A stretch of DNA of 64,000 nucleotides from NCBI GenBank assembly GCA_017893485.1, contig CM030368.1, forward strand, positions 111,359,549 to 111,423,548. Reading direction: 5' to 3'. Positions 11,154 to 22,756 of the stretch are shown in pieces. Under the pieces are notes generated by a model, which worked only from the letters and a program-made list of their open reading frames with translations, made no database searches and was not told the origin of the DNA. The first letter of the stretch is position 1; each line of letters begins with the position of its first letter. The position numbers and the translations under genes were made by a program. Source of the stretch: Hemerocallis citrina (lineage: Eukaryota; Streptophyta; Magnoliopsida; Asparagales; Asphodelaceae).

Positions 11154-13825
11154 TAGGATGTAGAAGAACCACACACAACCAAGAGTTCTAATTTTTCTGA
11201 TCATGATTGTTAAATAAAACCTAGGTCTAGGATTGATTCCAAGTGCATAACTAGGCCATTCTACATGTGATTATTGAAGCTTCTAGGAATGAAGTGGCAA
11301 AAGCTAAACCCCCACCTCACCCCATTCTTTCTTAACTCTTCTGCCGACCTACACCCCCCCCCTCTATCATATGGCAGTCAAAACCCATTTCTCCCCCCCC
11401 CCCCCCATCTTCTTCATCTCATCTCCATCTCAACCTTAATCTCATCTCATCTCAACCTCTTTTACTTCATCTTCTACTCATTTTCTTCTACTTCTTCAAT
11501 AAACAATATACTGGGAGGAAAAGAAAGAGAAAGAGAGCTTTGATTTTTGTTTTGTAGGTTGAAGAGAATAATTGAGTGGAGGTGAAGAAGTCGATCGGAG
11601 GAGAAGGAGCTAGCAAAGCAAAGGATTTTAATTCTTCAATCCGATGTCGGTGTTTTCTAAACTCGAACTTGTTTTAATTTTATTTGAGATAGATGTGAAC
11701 AATTCTTGAATGCTTGTTTGGTCATGTTGAGTTGAGATATATATATATATATATAGCTTAGTATAGAAGTGCAAGAATTTACAGATGAGCATAAGGACTA
11801 GTATATGTAGACAATTTCATGACTCGGTGATACGATAGAAGTTTGACCCCAAAATTTTACTGAAGGTTCTTGATGATGTTAGTAGCAAGCTTGAATTATT
11901 TCATAATTTTTGAAATTTAATTGAGGGTTCAAGAAATTCAATTCCGAAATCAGCAAGTACGGGATAACTGCAGTTTTCTAACACCCCAATTTTTTTTAAC
12001 TATTCCTTATTCAAATGTTCACTAACTTAATCTATTACATATCTAAACCATTTCTTAATTTGAAAAATACTCGTAGATTTTTTTAAAAAAATTTTGGCAG
12101 AGTTTCCCTGAAATATTAGTCCTTTTACAGATATTCCTTACGAAATTCTGCAAACAATCACAAAAATCACGATACCTGTAATATATATCTATTCTCCCCA
12201 GGCCTAGTCATTCAACATCACACAGACAATAATATATAAGGCTCTGGGGGCATAATTCTTCATAACAAGGAAGATACCAATTAAAAACAAAAAATTCTTT
12301 TGAAAACATATATGTTTTTAGAAAAACATTAGTAAAACCTTTCAAAAACCAACTACAGAACCTAGTACTCCACAACGATGTGGGTACAGGCATTCACACT
12401 TCATCACAGCACTATATATATATCATTATACCTTACAGTTATACACATAGTCTTCCATAGTGTAAAAATAATACATCATTCTACCTCCATTTCTATATAT
12501 AATATATACATATATATATCTCATCTAGTACGAGAGTTAAGGTCGTCCACCCTCAGGGAGGGACTCCCCTAACCTCCAGAAAATAACAGAGGTTAGCCAT
12601 GTCAGGTGTGAGTATAATTTACTAGTTAGGTAATTGAATTAAACCGAATAAAGAAAATTGAAAGAACTTACAAATATCCTGATACTTAAGTTAACCTGAA
12701 ATTTGAATATAAAACATCATAAAAGTGACTTTGCACTAACGTACCATTCTGAATCTTCACCCATCTACATATCCATATCTACTCTTACTACCTTGACATT
12801 GTGCCTCGATGGGTAGTTCCCACCATTTCCATGAAAATAGCGGGCAAGTAGTTCCTTGACACAATTCCAAGGCATATGAACATATATCAACTCATATCAC
12901 AACTTATCTTTAGTTTTGAAATCATTCCCATGTTCATCACATAATACACTTCAATTTGTGTTTCACACTATTATCACATTTTTCTTTACTTTTCATTCAT
13001 ATACTATTATATCATACATACACACTTTCTTTACTTTTCATACTCTTTTCCATACCACAATTTTTTCTAGTTATTTGCATTAATTTTTACATACACGATT
13101 CTTTCATAGTTAAACCCGTATACACCACATCATATTAATTCACATAGATAATTCCTTCACTTTATATTCAAATACATAACACTATATTAACTCACATATA
13201 TAATTCATTTCATTTTCATATTTAATCACATAACACAAATATTCCTCTTTTCATAAATATCTTCATATCACTTTTTTATATATATATATATAATCCCATA
13301 ATGCAATTACCTCATTTTTTAATACTTATTTAACCATATACTTCATTTACCATTCATTTTCATTGCATCACACTCATTCAATCTTATAATATCTTTATAT
13401 ATATACTCATCACATAACTTCACATTTATTGCATCATATAATATCACATGCATTTTCATAGCATCCATCACATATATTTATTTTATTTCATATCATCACA
13501 TTCATCTGTTTTCATCGCATCTTATTCATGTGCATTCAATCTCATAATATCACATTCATTCATATCTTATAACACATATCATAACATCTCGTAATACATT
13601 AATTTTCATTCTTATTATATGTTACAAGTTCTCTTCTCATCATTCTGATTTCATCATACAAATTATTTCAATGCTCATTCTCAGTTTATCATTTACTTTG
13701 CTTTACAATTTATTTTCATCACATCATACAGTTTTAGTTGCGTCTCATTCTTATTGATAATGTATCTTACTTCCATTCTCATTTACATCTCATATTACAA
13801 TTTACTTCACTTTCATTCTTATCAA

Positions 13826-13965
13826 ATAATACTCCGCACCCCAAACATAGTTTGGGTAATATAACACCATATCCCAAAGCCGATAGCCTAGGTAATAATC
13901 ACCGCACCACAGATAAACTAGGTAATATAACATCACATCTCAAAGCCGATAGCTCGGTTATTACT
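13826..13965. repeat. CCGCACCCCAAA hairpin-unit tract in C1
   Basis: About four degenerate units of the form CACCGCACCCCAAAC...GTTTGGGTAATA. The equivalent tract in C2 is longer and better preserved. Confidence 0.65.
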
Positions 13966-14495
13966 TTATAATTTATTTTCATATAACAATTTACTTTACT
14001 TTTATTTCTCTCTCGCAATACAACCATCATATCAAAAACCCTCCAATTCAGCCTGGGAGTTTTGCCAAGGCAGGTAGTTCCCACCATTTCCATGGAAATA
14101 ATGGGCGAGTAGTTCCTCGACACAATTCCAAGGTGCATCAACTCATATCATACCATATTTACCTTAATAACAATTCTCATATTCATTTTATATTATACAC
14201 TTTATTTACATTCTCAATCTCATCTTATAATATAACTTATTTTACTCCTTATTCTCAACTCATAATACACTTGCTTTAATTTCCCATTCTTATTTCACAT
14301 CATATGCCTTCTTTACTATCTCATTCTCATTTCACATCATATGCTTTCTTTACTTTCTCAATTTCATTTCACATCATATACTTTTTTTACTTTCTCATTT
14401 TCATTTCACATTTATTCATTTCATTAATTTGTCGACCAGTGAGCCACAATATCCTAATAACTAAAAGCTGACAATCTAGTAAAAACGCGGACCTC

Positions 14496-14741
14496 TGCCC
14501 ACCAAGAGTTTTACGCGTCCGAGGCTACGTCTTCCTCCCAGCCTATGCCAGCGAGGGAAACACCACTGTCCACCAAGGGTCTTACGCAGACTAGAGCCGA
14601 TTGCTCCGTCAAAACACTAATCATTGCCCGCCAAGGGTCTTACGCATCGTTGCCCACCAAGGGTCTTACGCATCCATCAAGACTAGAGCTGATAGCTCCG
14701 TCAAACAAAAATCACTGCCCACCAAGGGTCTTACGCATCCA
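14496..14741. repeat. CCCACCAAGGGTCTTACGC repeats in C1
   Basis: Five copies of a roughly 25-bp unit begin near 14496, 14567, 14625, 14650 and 14716. C2 has a single copy at about 24354. Confidence 0.8.
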
Positions 14742-17518
14742 ACCAGACCTCAAGTCAATAGCTTGGGCGATAAGAACACCGTACTCCAAACATAGTTTGT
14801 GTAATAAAGACCACACCCCAAGCCGGTCCTTGGGTATTAGGAGGTCTAGCCCAAACTCCCAGGATTTCTGTAGGTATTGGTCAACAAAATTTCACCGTTA
14901 TTATCATTTTCATCTCATCTTTTAAACTCATTTTATCATCACATAACATCTCATCTTTTATTTCAACATATTATCACATCTTTTGCATTTACCAAGATTT
15001 TATCTTTTCATTATACCACACATTTGCATACATTAGGTTATATATTTATAAGACTTACTATATCATATTATTACATATCATGAATGCACAATATTATTTA
15101 TCTTGTCACATCCTTATATATTATGAGTATACTGTATTATTTAGTTTTATTACTTCTTGTTATCACACATTAATTTCACCTCAAACATCTCTATATACAT
15201 ATACCAATTCTTAAATTTCATCATTTATCATATCACCTCTCATTATCACCCATATATCATAAATATGCACCATATAAGTCAACACATTATAATCCCATAT
15301 AAATATATAATTTCTATTTATCACCCACATATTATATGTATATCAAACCTCCGTTTACTTCATATTACCATATATATACCCAATATATTCCAAATACACC
15401 AAATAATTTAAATCATGCAAATTCAGCATATAGCACAATTTTCAACATATAAGAATTCCGTATTTTCTATTAAATCCTCATTTGACTATGACACACAATC
15501 TCATTGAATCTGTATAAAATTTATCACAACATAATATATACCTAGTATAATCATACTTACTTGAGGAAATGCACAGACCGACGGTATAAGCTCTCTGCTA
15601 TTTCCCCCGAACTCACCTCTGCTTTCTATTACTAAGTTTTAACACTAATTAAGATTAAAAAAATATTCAAATCACTCATAAATAACAATTAAAATCATTC
15701 TAATCTCTCACATGCAATTCATCGAACGCCTGGCATGCGCACGATACATGCACACATTTTGATTTTTTTTCCTACTAGGTTTTATGCCCATAAAATCTTC
15801 CAAATTTTATTCTAAATTATTTCCTATAACTTACGGGGATTTCTACTGTCAATTTGCATCAATTACTACTCCTATTATCTTTTAATTACGAAGCCAACAC
15901 CCTAATTATTTTTCAACTTAATTTGTATCTTTTAAATGTCAAATCTATCACTTCTAATATAAATAGAATTTCCTATTCTCCTTACTACACCATTTCACAG
16001 TCAAAAATTTGTAAATCATACAATCACATACAATTTAAATAAAATACAACCCACTGACGATTTCAAAAACCAACACCGGCACGTTGAAGAACACCCTTCA
16101 ATTAGCTAAAACCGTAAAATTAATTTGGAAATAGGTGAATAATTGATGGGGTTTCAGTTTCGATCGAGGAGCATGAATGGGTTTCGACCAAGAGGAAAAT
16201 GGGGGAAGGGGTTTGTGATATGAAGAAATGAAGGGGAAGGGGAAGAAGATAAATATGGGAAAATTTATTATAAGCCCCCCTTTTGACCGAACATTTATTT
16301 TAGGTCCCTCAAGTTCTCTTTTTCATAATAAATTCAATAAAAACCGCTCCACCCAATAAATAAATTAATTAAAGAATATACAAAAAAAAAAAAAATTGCA
16401 TATTTATGCATAATAATAACAATAACAATAATATTTACTCACTATAAAAGAAATACAAACAATAATTTTGAAATTATAAAATAGAGGAGTGTTACAAGTT
16501 TTTTTTGTAAACAACGAGTGCGTGTTCAAAAATTCATAACTCGAGATCTATAAGGAATCTTGAGTTGAAATTTGAAAGCTAGTTGTGTATGTTAGTAACG
16601 TGCATTCCAAATTTCGAAATTTTTGGAACTTAATTGCTATTTTTAAAGTGTATTTTTGGTCGATTAGGTTAGTAGTAAAACTGCTCTATTTTAGATGAAA
16701 GTTTGAACTTTGGAAAATCACAACTCTTAATTGGTATGGAATCTTGAGATAAAATTTGATATGTAGCATAATGTATAGATATTCTCTCATTGTACAAAGT
16801 TTAAGAAGTTGAGTACCCTGTTAGGTATGGAAAATCGTAACTGAACAAAAGTGGTAGATCTCTGTGTTAGGAATTCGGGCAATCTGACGGATTCTCAATA
16901 CGACTTGTAGAATACAAAATATTGAAGTCTTGCTACTATACTGTCGAAACTCTCGATTTGCTGTTTATAATTACATCGCCATGTTAAATTAATTGGAACA
17001 GTAGGGTAACTTAAGAAATTAAATCTGATAATTTTAAGAATGTTACTTAACAATGTCAGGAACTTGATTATAATTTTTGTGAGAATTTTAGTTAAATTTC
17101 AGTGGAACTACACGTATAATAATGTGATGCTGAGTTGTTGCCTGAACAGTAAACTCGTGTAGAACCAACTAGTAGACACATTTACTGTAGTTGAAATGTA
17201 TCGTGTGAATATGCGTCGGAACCGGCAGAGAGTCTAGTTTCTAGAACATCTGACCGAATCTGATTCGCTTCCCCGTAGCAGCGGTAAAGTCGACTTTTGT
17301 ACAACAACGTCTTGTTGTGCAGAAATTACATTATTCATGTTGATTGTAAATTGTTTAAATCTTGAATTACATTGCATATCGTCCATTGTACAATACTTGA
17401 TACATCGTTCATATCATTCTTGACACTATTCCATTGATTGCACATTCATGTTTCATGTTAATAAATTAATAATAAGCCGGGGTATTAGGGTCGGCTTAGT
17501 AGTGAACAATCAAGAATT

Positions 17519-17649
17519 GTACTCGGGAGAGGGGCCCGTGCTTTCCTATCTTGTTATCTTGTTATCTTGTTATCTTGTTATCTTTTGGACAAAGGCTTGT
17601 TATGGATCGTGAATTGTGAATTCTTGTTATTGTTATCATGCCGAGTACA
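17519..17649. repeat. hypervariable module HV1 of LTR E
   Basis: It is bracketed by TGTACTCGGG and CCGAGTACA. The inside begins with four TTGTTATC units in a row. Confidence 0.8.
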
Positions 17650-18503
17650 TGATCTATAGAGTTCACCACAATAGTCTAAATATTCACTGCTTGTATGCAC
17701 CGAATTTGTGGTATGGGACACAGTGGATTAGATAGGATAATAAAATATGATAGACCTAGGATTGACATTGCATTGATCTCGATTATTATTACCAACTTGA
17801 AACCTTATTTTATTGTATTGTTACTCGTTAAATTGTTGACTATAGACCTTGCCTCGTTATCATTAATTTCATTGTCACTTGATATAGTACTTGTTCCTCG
17901 TTCATTGGTATTTACGTCCTGTTTATTGTTCCTTGCTTATACTACTTATTGTCCGTGACTTGCTCTAACGGACATTTCCCCCAATCTAGACTATGAGCTC
18001 GCAGGTACACAAGAAGAATTGCCAGAAGGACTTGTGAGCAGATTTTCTAGGGATTGGAGACGAATTGTTGGACACAATAATTATCTTGTCCTTGTCATTT
18101 AAATTCCAGTACTATTGTTGTTATCACATTTTGTATTTTAGGATTTGTTGACCCAAAGTTTGTTTTTTCTAATTGTTGGTTATTGTTGAGACATTTCATG
18201 TAATATCTATGTTATGTGATTTCCCTTTAACATGCGTGGTGGAATTTGTGGTGCATATTGTTGAGTTAAATATTATAGCTTATGAATGAAGCAAATCATT
18301 CGTTGGGCCTTTGTTATGTGCTCATATTCCTGTATTTTGGGAAGCGCAGGCGTGACAGTTCTATTTATAGAATTATATGAACCATTATTCCCTACACAAC
18401 TATATTTTTGAGGAGTATTTACATTACTAAATTTCATATAGAGAAATCGATCTCATGCAAAAAAAAATATAAAACTCCTACACATACACACATTACTTTG
18501 ATA

Positions 18504-18808
18504 TTCTATTGTACAATTATAGTTGGGCATGCAAAAATAAAATTTCTAGAGAAACTAATTCACATACACATACCAATTCATCCGCATCTACATATTTCTA
18601 GTTAAACATGCAAAATTTTCAACATATTAGAAGATAATGAAAACACCCATTAATATGAGTATCTACTATACAATTATAGTTAAGCATGCACATAAAATTT
18701 CTAGGAAAACTAATTCACATACACATACCAATTCATCTTCATCTACATAGTTCTAGTTAAACATGCACAATTTCTAATATATAAGAAGATAACGAAAACA
18801 CCCACCTT
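18504..18808. repeat. 157-bp tandem duplication in F
   Basis: Two adjacent copies both contain TACAATTATAGTT, CTAATTCACATACACATACC and GATAA(T/C)GAAAACACCC. The offset is 157 bp. Confidence 0.8.
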
Positions 18809-18971
18809 AAAAGAGAACTCCTAGTAGTTGAGACTCTTAGCAAAATGCTCCAATACTCCACTCCTAAATCCGAAACTCTAAGCCTCCTAAATTTCCTGAA
18901 GCAACCAACAGCAAGAATGCACTATTGTTTTCTCTTTTGTTTCTTTGTTTATTAGATGACGTTTGGAGGGG

Positions 18972-18981
18972 TATTTATATA
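18972..18981 (-). promoter_or_regulatory. TATA box of F
   Basis: The minus strand reads TATATAAATA, followed by a region without start codons that ends in a GT-rich donor-like AAG|GTGGGT. Confidence 0.55.
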
Positions 18982-19173
18982 GAGTAATTAATGGGTAGTT
19001 GTGTTAACCACTTCAAAACTACCCACTAATCCACTTCTAAACCCACTCACCCTCTCTCACTCAACTCCTAGCTAACCATAGGTGTGTGCAAGACCTATGC
19101 TTGATTTTATGTGGGTGTAGGCACATGAAATGCATTTAGGGATTTTAATAAATAATAATTTTATTGTGTTACA

Positions 19174-19341
19174 AAAAATCTGTTCAAGTTTAGTTGATTT
19201 ATATTAAAAATAGATCACACAGTTGCTTGTAAAAATAGGAGAAATTATTTTCATGACCCAAAAGATTTTTCTAACTTACACGTGCACAAAGAAAATGTGT
19301 GAAAGATACATGAGGACAAAATAAATAAATAAATAAATAAA

Positions 19342-19398
<57 letters not shown>
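19174..19398. other. unassigned AT-rich stretch ending in (TAAA)n and (TA)n
   Basis: No coding region is seen. AAATAAATAAAT units from about 19318 run into a (TA)n tract that adjoins the MITE. A second TA tract (19762-19788) lies on the far side. Confidence 0.6.
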
Positions 19399-19404
<6 letters not shown>

Positions 19405-19758
19405 CGTTGTGCACTACCCTCCGTTAGCACTCTGTTTGAACTTTTTACAAGGTCATCACATGGATATCATTGTTTTGGAATTCATATATCTACACATCTA
19501 AATTAGTCCAAATATGTAAAATCAAGTCATTTGGAATTCATTTGTCTATCCATTGAAGTGTTACAAAATTGTTTAGCTAAATATTATTTTTTTTGTAATG
19601 ACATGATGGATGGACAGATGAATTACAAATGACTTGATTTAACATATTTAGAGTAATTTACACGTGTAGATCAAGGTGAACGGTTCGGATCATCCATGTG
19701 ATGATCGTGTAAAAAGTTCAGATGGAGTGCACACGGAGGGTAGTGCCCAACGGAAGGG
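19399..19758. mobile_element. 360-bp fold-back MITE
   Basis: The ends are CCCTTCCGTTG and CAACGGAAGGG. Complementarity continues inward almost to the centre (arms about 165 nt, loop near 19570-19595). The outer 67 bases match at nearly 90 percent by eye. It lies in a TA tract, so the target duplication is either TA or hidden in the tract. The TIR does not let me assign a superfamily. No protein is encoded. Confidence 0.85.
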
Positions 19759-21236
19759 CCCTATATATATATATATATATATATATATTAGGCGATGTTA
19801 AAGTATGCAAGGCATGACGTACAAGTTCAATTCATTATATGCGAGAAATAAACATTTTTATATTTAAATACTTGAAGATACAAATTCTGGACATCAATAT
19901 GTTGTTGTATAAAAAATCACTTTTTCGCTACTACGGGATCCGTCAAGGGTTCCAGAAAATTGACTTCCTGCCGGTTCCAACACATATTCACACGATACAA
20001 TATAATAACAGTAACTATGCCTACCAGTCAGTTCTTTATGGGTCTAGCGTTCAGGAAGCAGGTCAGGGTCAAGTTTTTGTTCATATAACGAGACTGAAAA
20101 TTCATTAAAAATTACTATAAAAATCATAAAATGACTCCTAACAATGTTTAGTATCATACTGATAAATCTCAGGTCCTGATTCTACTGATAACATATTATT
20201 TTAATCAGTTAATCATGATGACATAGTTCTAAACAGTAATCTGAAATTAAAATGTTACACTACTAATATCAGGATATCTTTCACTCTATAAATCGGATTT
20301 CAGATCTATCAGTTGATAATGATTCCATACACAGAGAGCTACAAATATCATGTATAATGTTCTGAATTATATTAGCGTTAACTAGTTCAAATTCTTGTAG
20401 GAAGACAGGGGAAATAATAGGACATAAATTTGAATATTCGATAACATGATCTATTAACAGTTCCAAATTCTAATAAATGACATGGCAAGATAAAGAAAAC
20501 TATTATTTCGATTTGACGATGAATCAATAATAGTTTTCCTTGAAGTACAATAATTTGATGAGATTTGATAATCAATATAAAGAACTACTTGTGGAGATCA
20601 ATAAACGTTTCTTGAACATGAATAATAAAAGAAGTTCAAGAGATGCTGGCCATAAATTTCATGAGTGAGAGTATGAGACCCCTATGGCAGTGACAGTGGG
20701 CAAGAGCCACTGCAACATCGGCTATAACAACCACCATACGGACGTCGATGGAAACTTGATCGCTGTTCGGATTGATGAAGACACCAATGGAGGCTCGGTT
20801 GGCAGCGAGTGTGAGTAGTTTGCTTGCTGATCAGGTGCATGGATACAAGGTGCGGTGGATGCGATGAAGGAGGAAGGAGGCTGTTGAGGAGTGCAGCTTT
20901 GGCAAGGGTGATAGCAGGGAGAAGAGGTGGCACTGTGAGTAGGGGGGTTAATGGTGGCGATGTCGAGTGGAGCTCGGTGAGGTGGTCGGGTTTATGCAAC
21001 AAGGGACAGTCGCGGGAGGCTGGAGGTTGCGGTGGGGCAGGGCCTTAATGCTAGTCGAGGTGTTGAGGTAGTAGCAGTGGTGAAAGGCTTCATGCGATGG
21101 CAGGGAGCTTCCACATTGGGGATGATGCTGTGGGCCAAGGGAGGTAGTCCGGAGTGCTCGGGGATGGTGGTGGAGTCATAGTGTAGTCAGGTGCTTCGGT
21201 GTTGGCTTCAGGGTGAAGTGTTGTAAGGAGGAAGAT

Positions 21237-21633
21237 TTTAAAGACCCGCCTCATTACTCAGATAATTTTATATAAGTATTTATTATTTATAGTACAAATG
21301 CCCACCACAAGCTGCTTCTCAAAAGGTGGGTAACCTATTAGGTGACTCTTGATCATAGGAAATTATATTTTATTAATTAATTATTTCTTGCAATACCCAA
21401 TATGGGACAATCTTTAATCACATCCGCTGCTTTCTTGCATCACGTGCCCCCTACCTTGGGCGCCACGTCACCCGCAACATAGCACCCAGTCAAAGCTGTA
21501 CCTCTCATCTCGAGGGCCCCACCTTCCTGGCACGTCAGCGCTTTCTGACGTCAGCAGGTGAGCACTGCTGCTGCAGCTGCTGTTTCTTCCATGGGCCCCC
21601 TTCACACATTTTTAATTACGACTTTGCCATCAA

Positions 21634-21686
<53 letters not shown>

Positions 21687-22427
21687 TTACGTGGTGTTAC
21701 ATACACCCCCCATTTAGAAATCAGCATCCTCGCTGAGTACGGGGCATGCACAACCTAGTGCAAGATCTCCTCTCTAGTCGATGTGGAGTGGAGTACCTTG
21801 ATTCAGCTAGAGTGGAGTACCCTGATTCAGCTAGCATATTGCGATCTTTCCCTTTCAGGCTTACCCCGATTCAGCTAGCAATATGCCCTGGCCGCTGGCC
21901 GCACCAGCGACCGCTCCATCTTAGGTGACCTCCGACCCACTCTTACCTACAATCGATGTCGAAAGTCGGCTCTAATAACATTTGTAATGTCCTGCCCCAA
22001 TACTGACTCAATTTTATATATTTATTTATTATTTATAGTACAACTGCCCACCACAGGCTGCCTCTCAAAAGGTGGTTAACCGATTAGGTGACTCTTGATC
22101 ATAGGCAATTATATTTTATTAATTAATTATCTCTTGCAATTCCCGATATGGGAAAATCTTTAATGACATCCACTGCTTTCTTGCGTCACGTGTCCCCTAC
22201 CTTGGGCGCCACGTCACTCGGAACACAATGCCCAGGCAATGCTGTACCTCTCATCTGGAGGGCCCCACCTTCCTACCACTTCAGCACTTTCTGACGTCAG
22301 CAACATCACAACTGCTGCTACTACTGTTTCTTCCGTGGGCCCCCTCATACATTTTTAATTACGACTTTGCCATCAACCCATATTATATATGTATATATAT
22401 ATATATTATAAATTATGGGGTGTTACA
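21237..22427 (-). mobile_element. TRIM, 1191-bp non-autonomous LTR element
   Basis: Two LTRs, 21237-21701 (465 bp) and 21983-22427 (445 bp), flank 281 bp with no protein. On the minus strand a PBS (TGTTATTAGAGCCGAC, 21980-21965) follows the right LTR. It matches initiator tRNA-Met with two changes. A purine tract (ATGGGGGGTGTA) precedes the left LTR. Flanks are AAGAT and AAAAT, a probable 5-bp duplication with one change. The LTRs differ at many positions, so the insertion is old. Both LTRs keep CACGTG and TGACGTCA palindromes. The inside holds three GATTCAGCTAG repeats. Confidence 0.88.
21965..21980 (-). promoter_or_regulatory. PBS of the TRIM
   Basis: TGTTATTAGAGCCGAC on the minus strand, two bases from the LTR. 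It differs from TGGTATCAGAGCC at two positions. Confidence 0.75.
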
Positions 22428-22756
22428 AAAATGAAGTGCTATTTTTTGAGGTGGGTGGCTGCTAGCAAGGTGGTCGGGTGTTGAGTGGAGCTTCGGGTTG
22501 TGGGAGGAGGTTATGGAGGATAAGGAGAAGGCAGTCGGGGTGTTTGCTATTGGAGATGATGGCGAGACAGGGAAGCGCCGATGAGGGGTGGAGTTTCTGT
22601 AGGGCATCGGGGTGGTCGTGTAGTGGTGGAGTGTTGTACTGTGGTGGCGGAGAGGCCGAAGATGAGTGATGCTCGGAGGATTTGGCTGCGGGTGTGAGCA
22701 GCAAAGCCGCAAGTGAAGAATTGCGTGTGTAGTTGTTGCAATTGCGACGACATTGA

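Larger units (their letters stand above)
11977..16496 (-). repeat. solo LTR C1 (4520 bp) with perfect TSD
   Basis: The ends are TCTAACACCCC and GAGTGTTACA; the first is probably TGTAACACCCC with one change. The 5-bp duplication AGTTT flanks it (11972-11976 and 16497-16501). I call the minus strand sense because the TATA-like and GC-rich segments lie near the right end. It matches C2 (22757-26671) along its length. It has an inner duplication: the GTAGTTCCCACCATTTCCAT segment occurs near 12810 and again near 14070, but only once in C2. Long tracts of TTTACTTTTCATTCTCAT variants fill 12950-14420. Confidence 0.9.
7142..18357 (+). repeat. LTR E, split by A2 and C1
   Basis: It starts TGTAACACCCCACAAAATAG at 7142 and ends GAAGCGCAGGCGTGACA at 18357. 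After removing A2 (7271-10726) and C1 (11977-16496) about 3.2 kb remain: 7142-7270, 10732-11976 and 16502-18357. The U3 resembles element N. The U5 (from about 17200) matches the A1/A2/A3 group, including module HV1. The flanking five bases do not match (ACCAC and GTTCT), and the flanks are different repeats, so one end may have been rearranged. Confidence 0.6.
18358..19173 (-). repeat. LTR fragment F (related to N)
   Basis: On the minus strand it starts TGTAACACAATAAAAT at 19173. A TATA box follows at 18981-18972, then AAGGTGGGTGTTT near 18808. Element N has the same order: start, TATA, then AAGGTGGGTGTTT at about 63830. The left end is unclear; sequence continues to the end of LTR E without a clean terminus. 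No coding region is seen. Confidence 0.5.
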
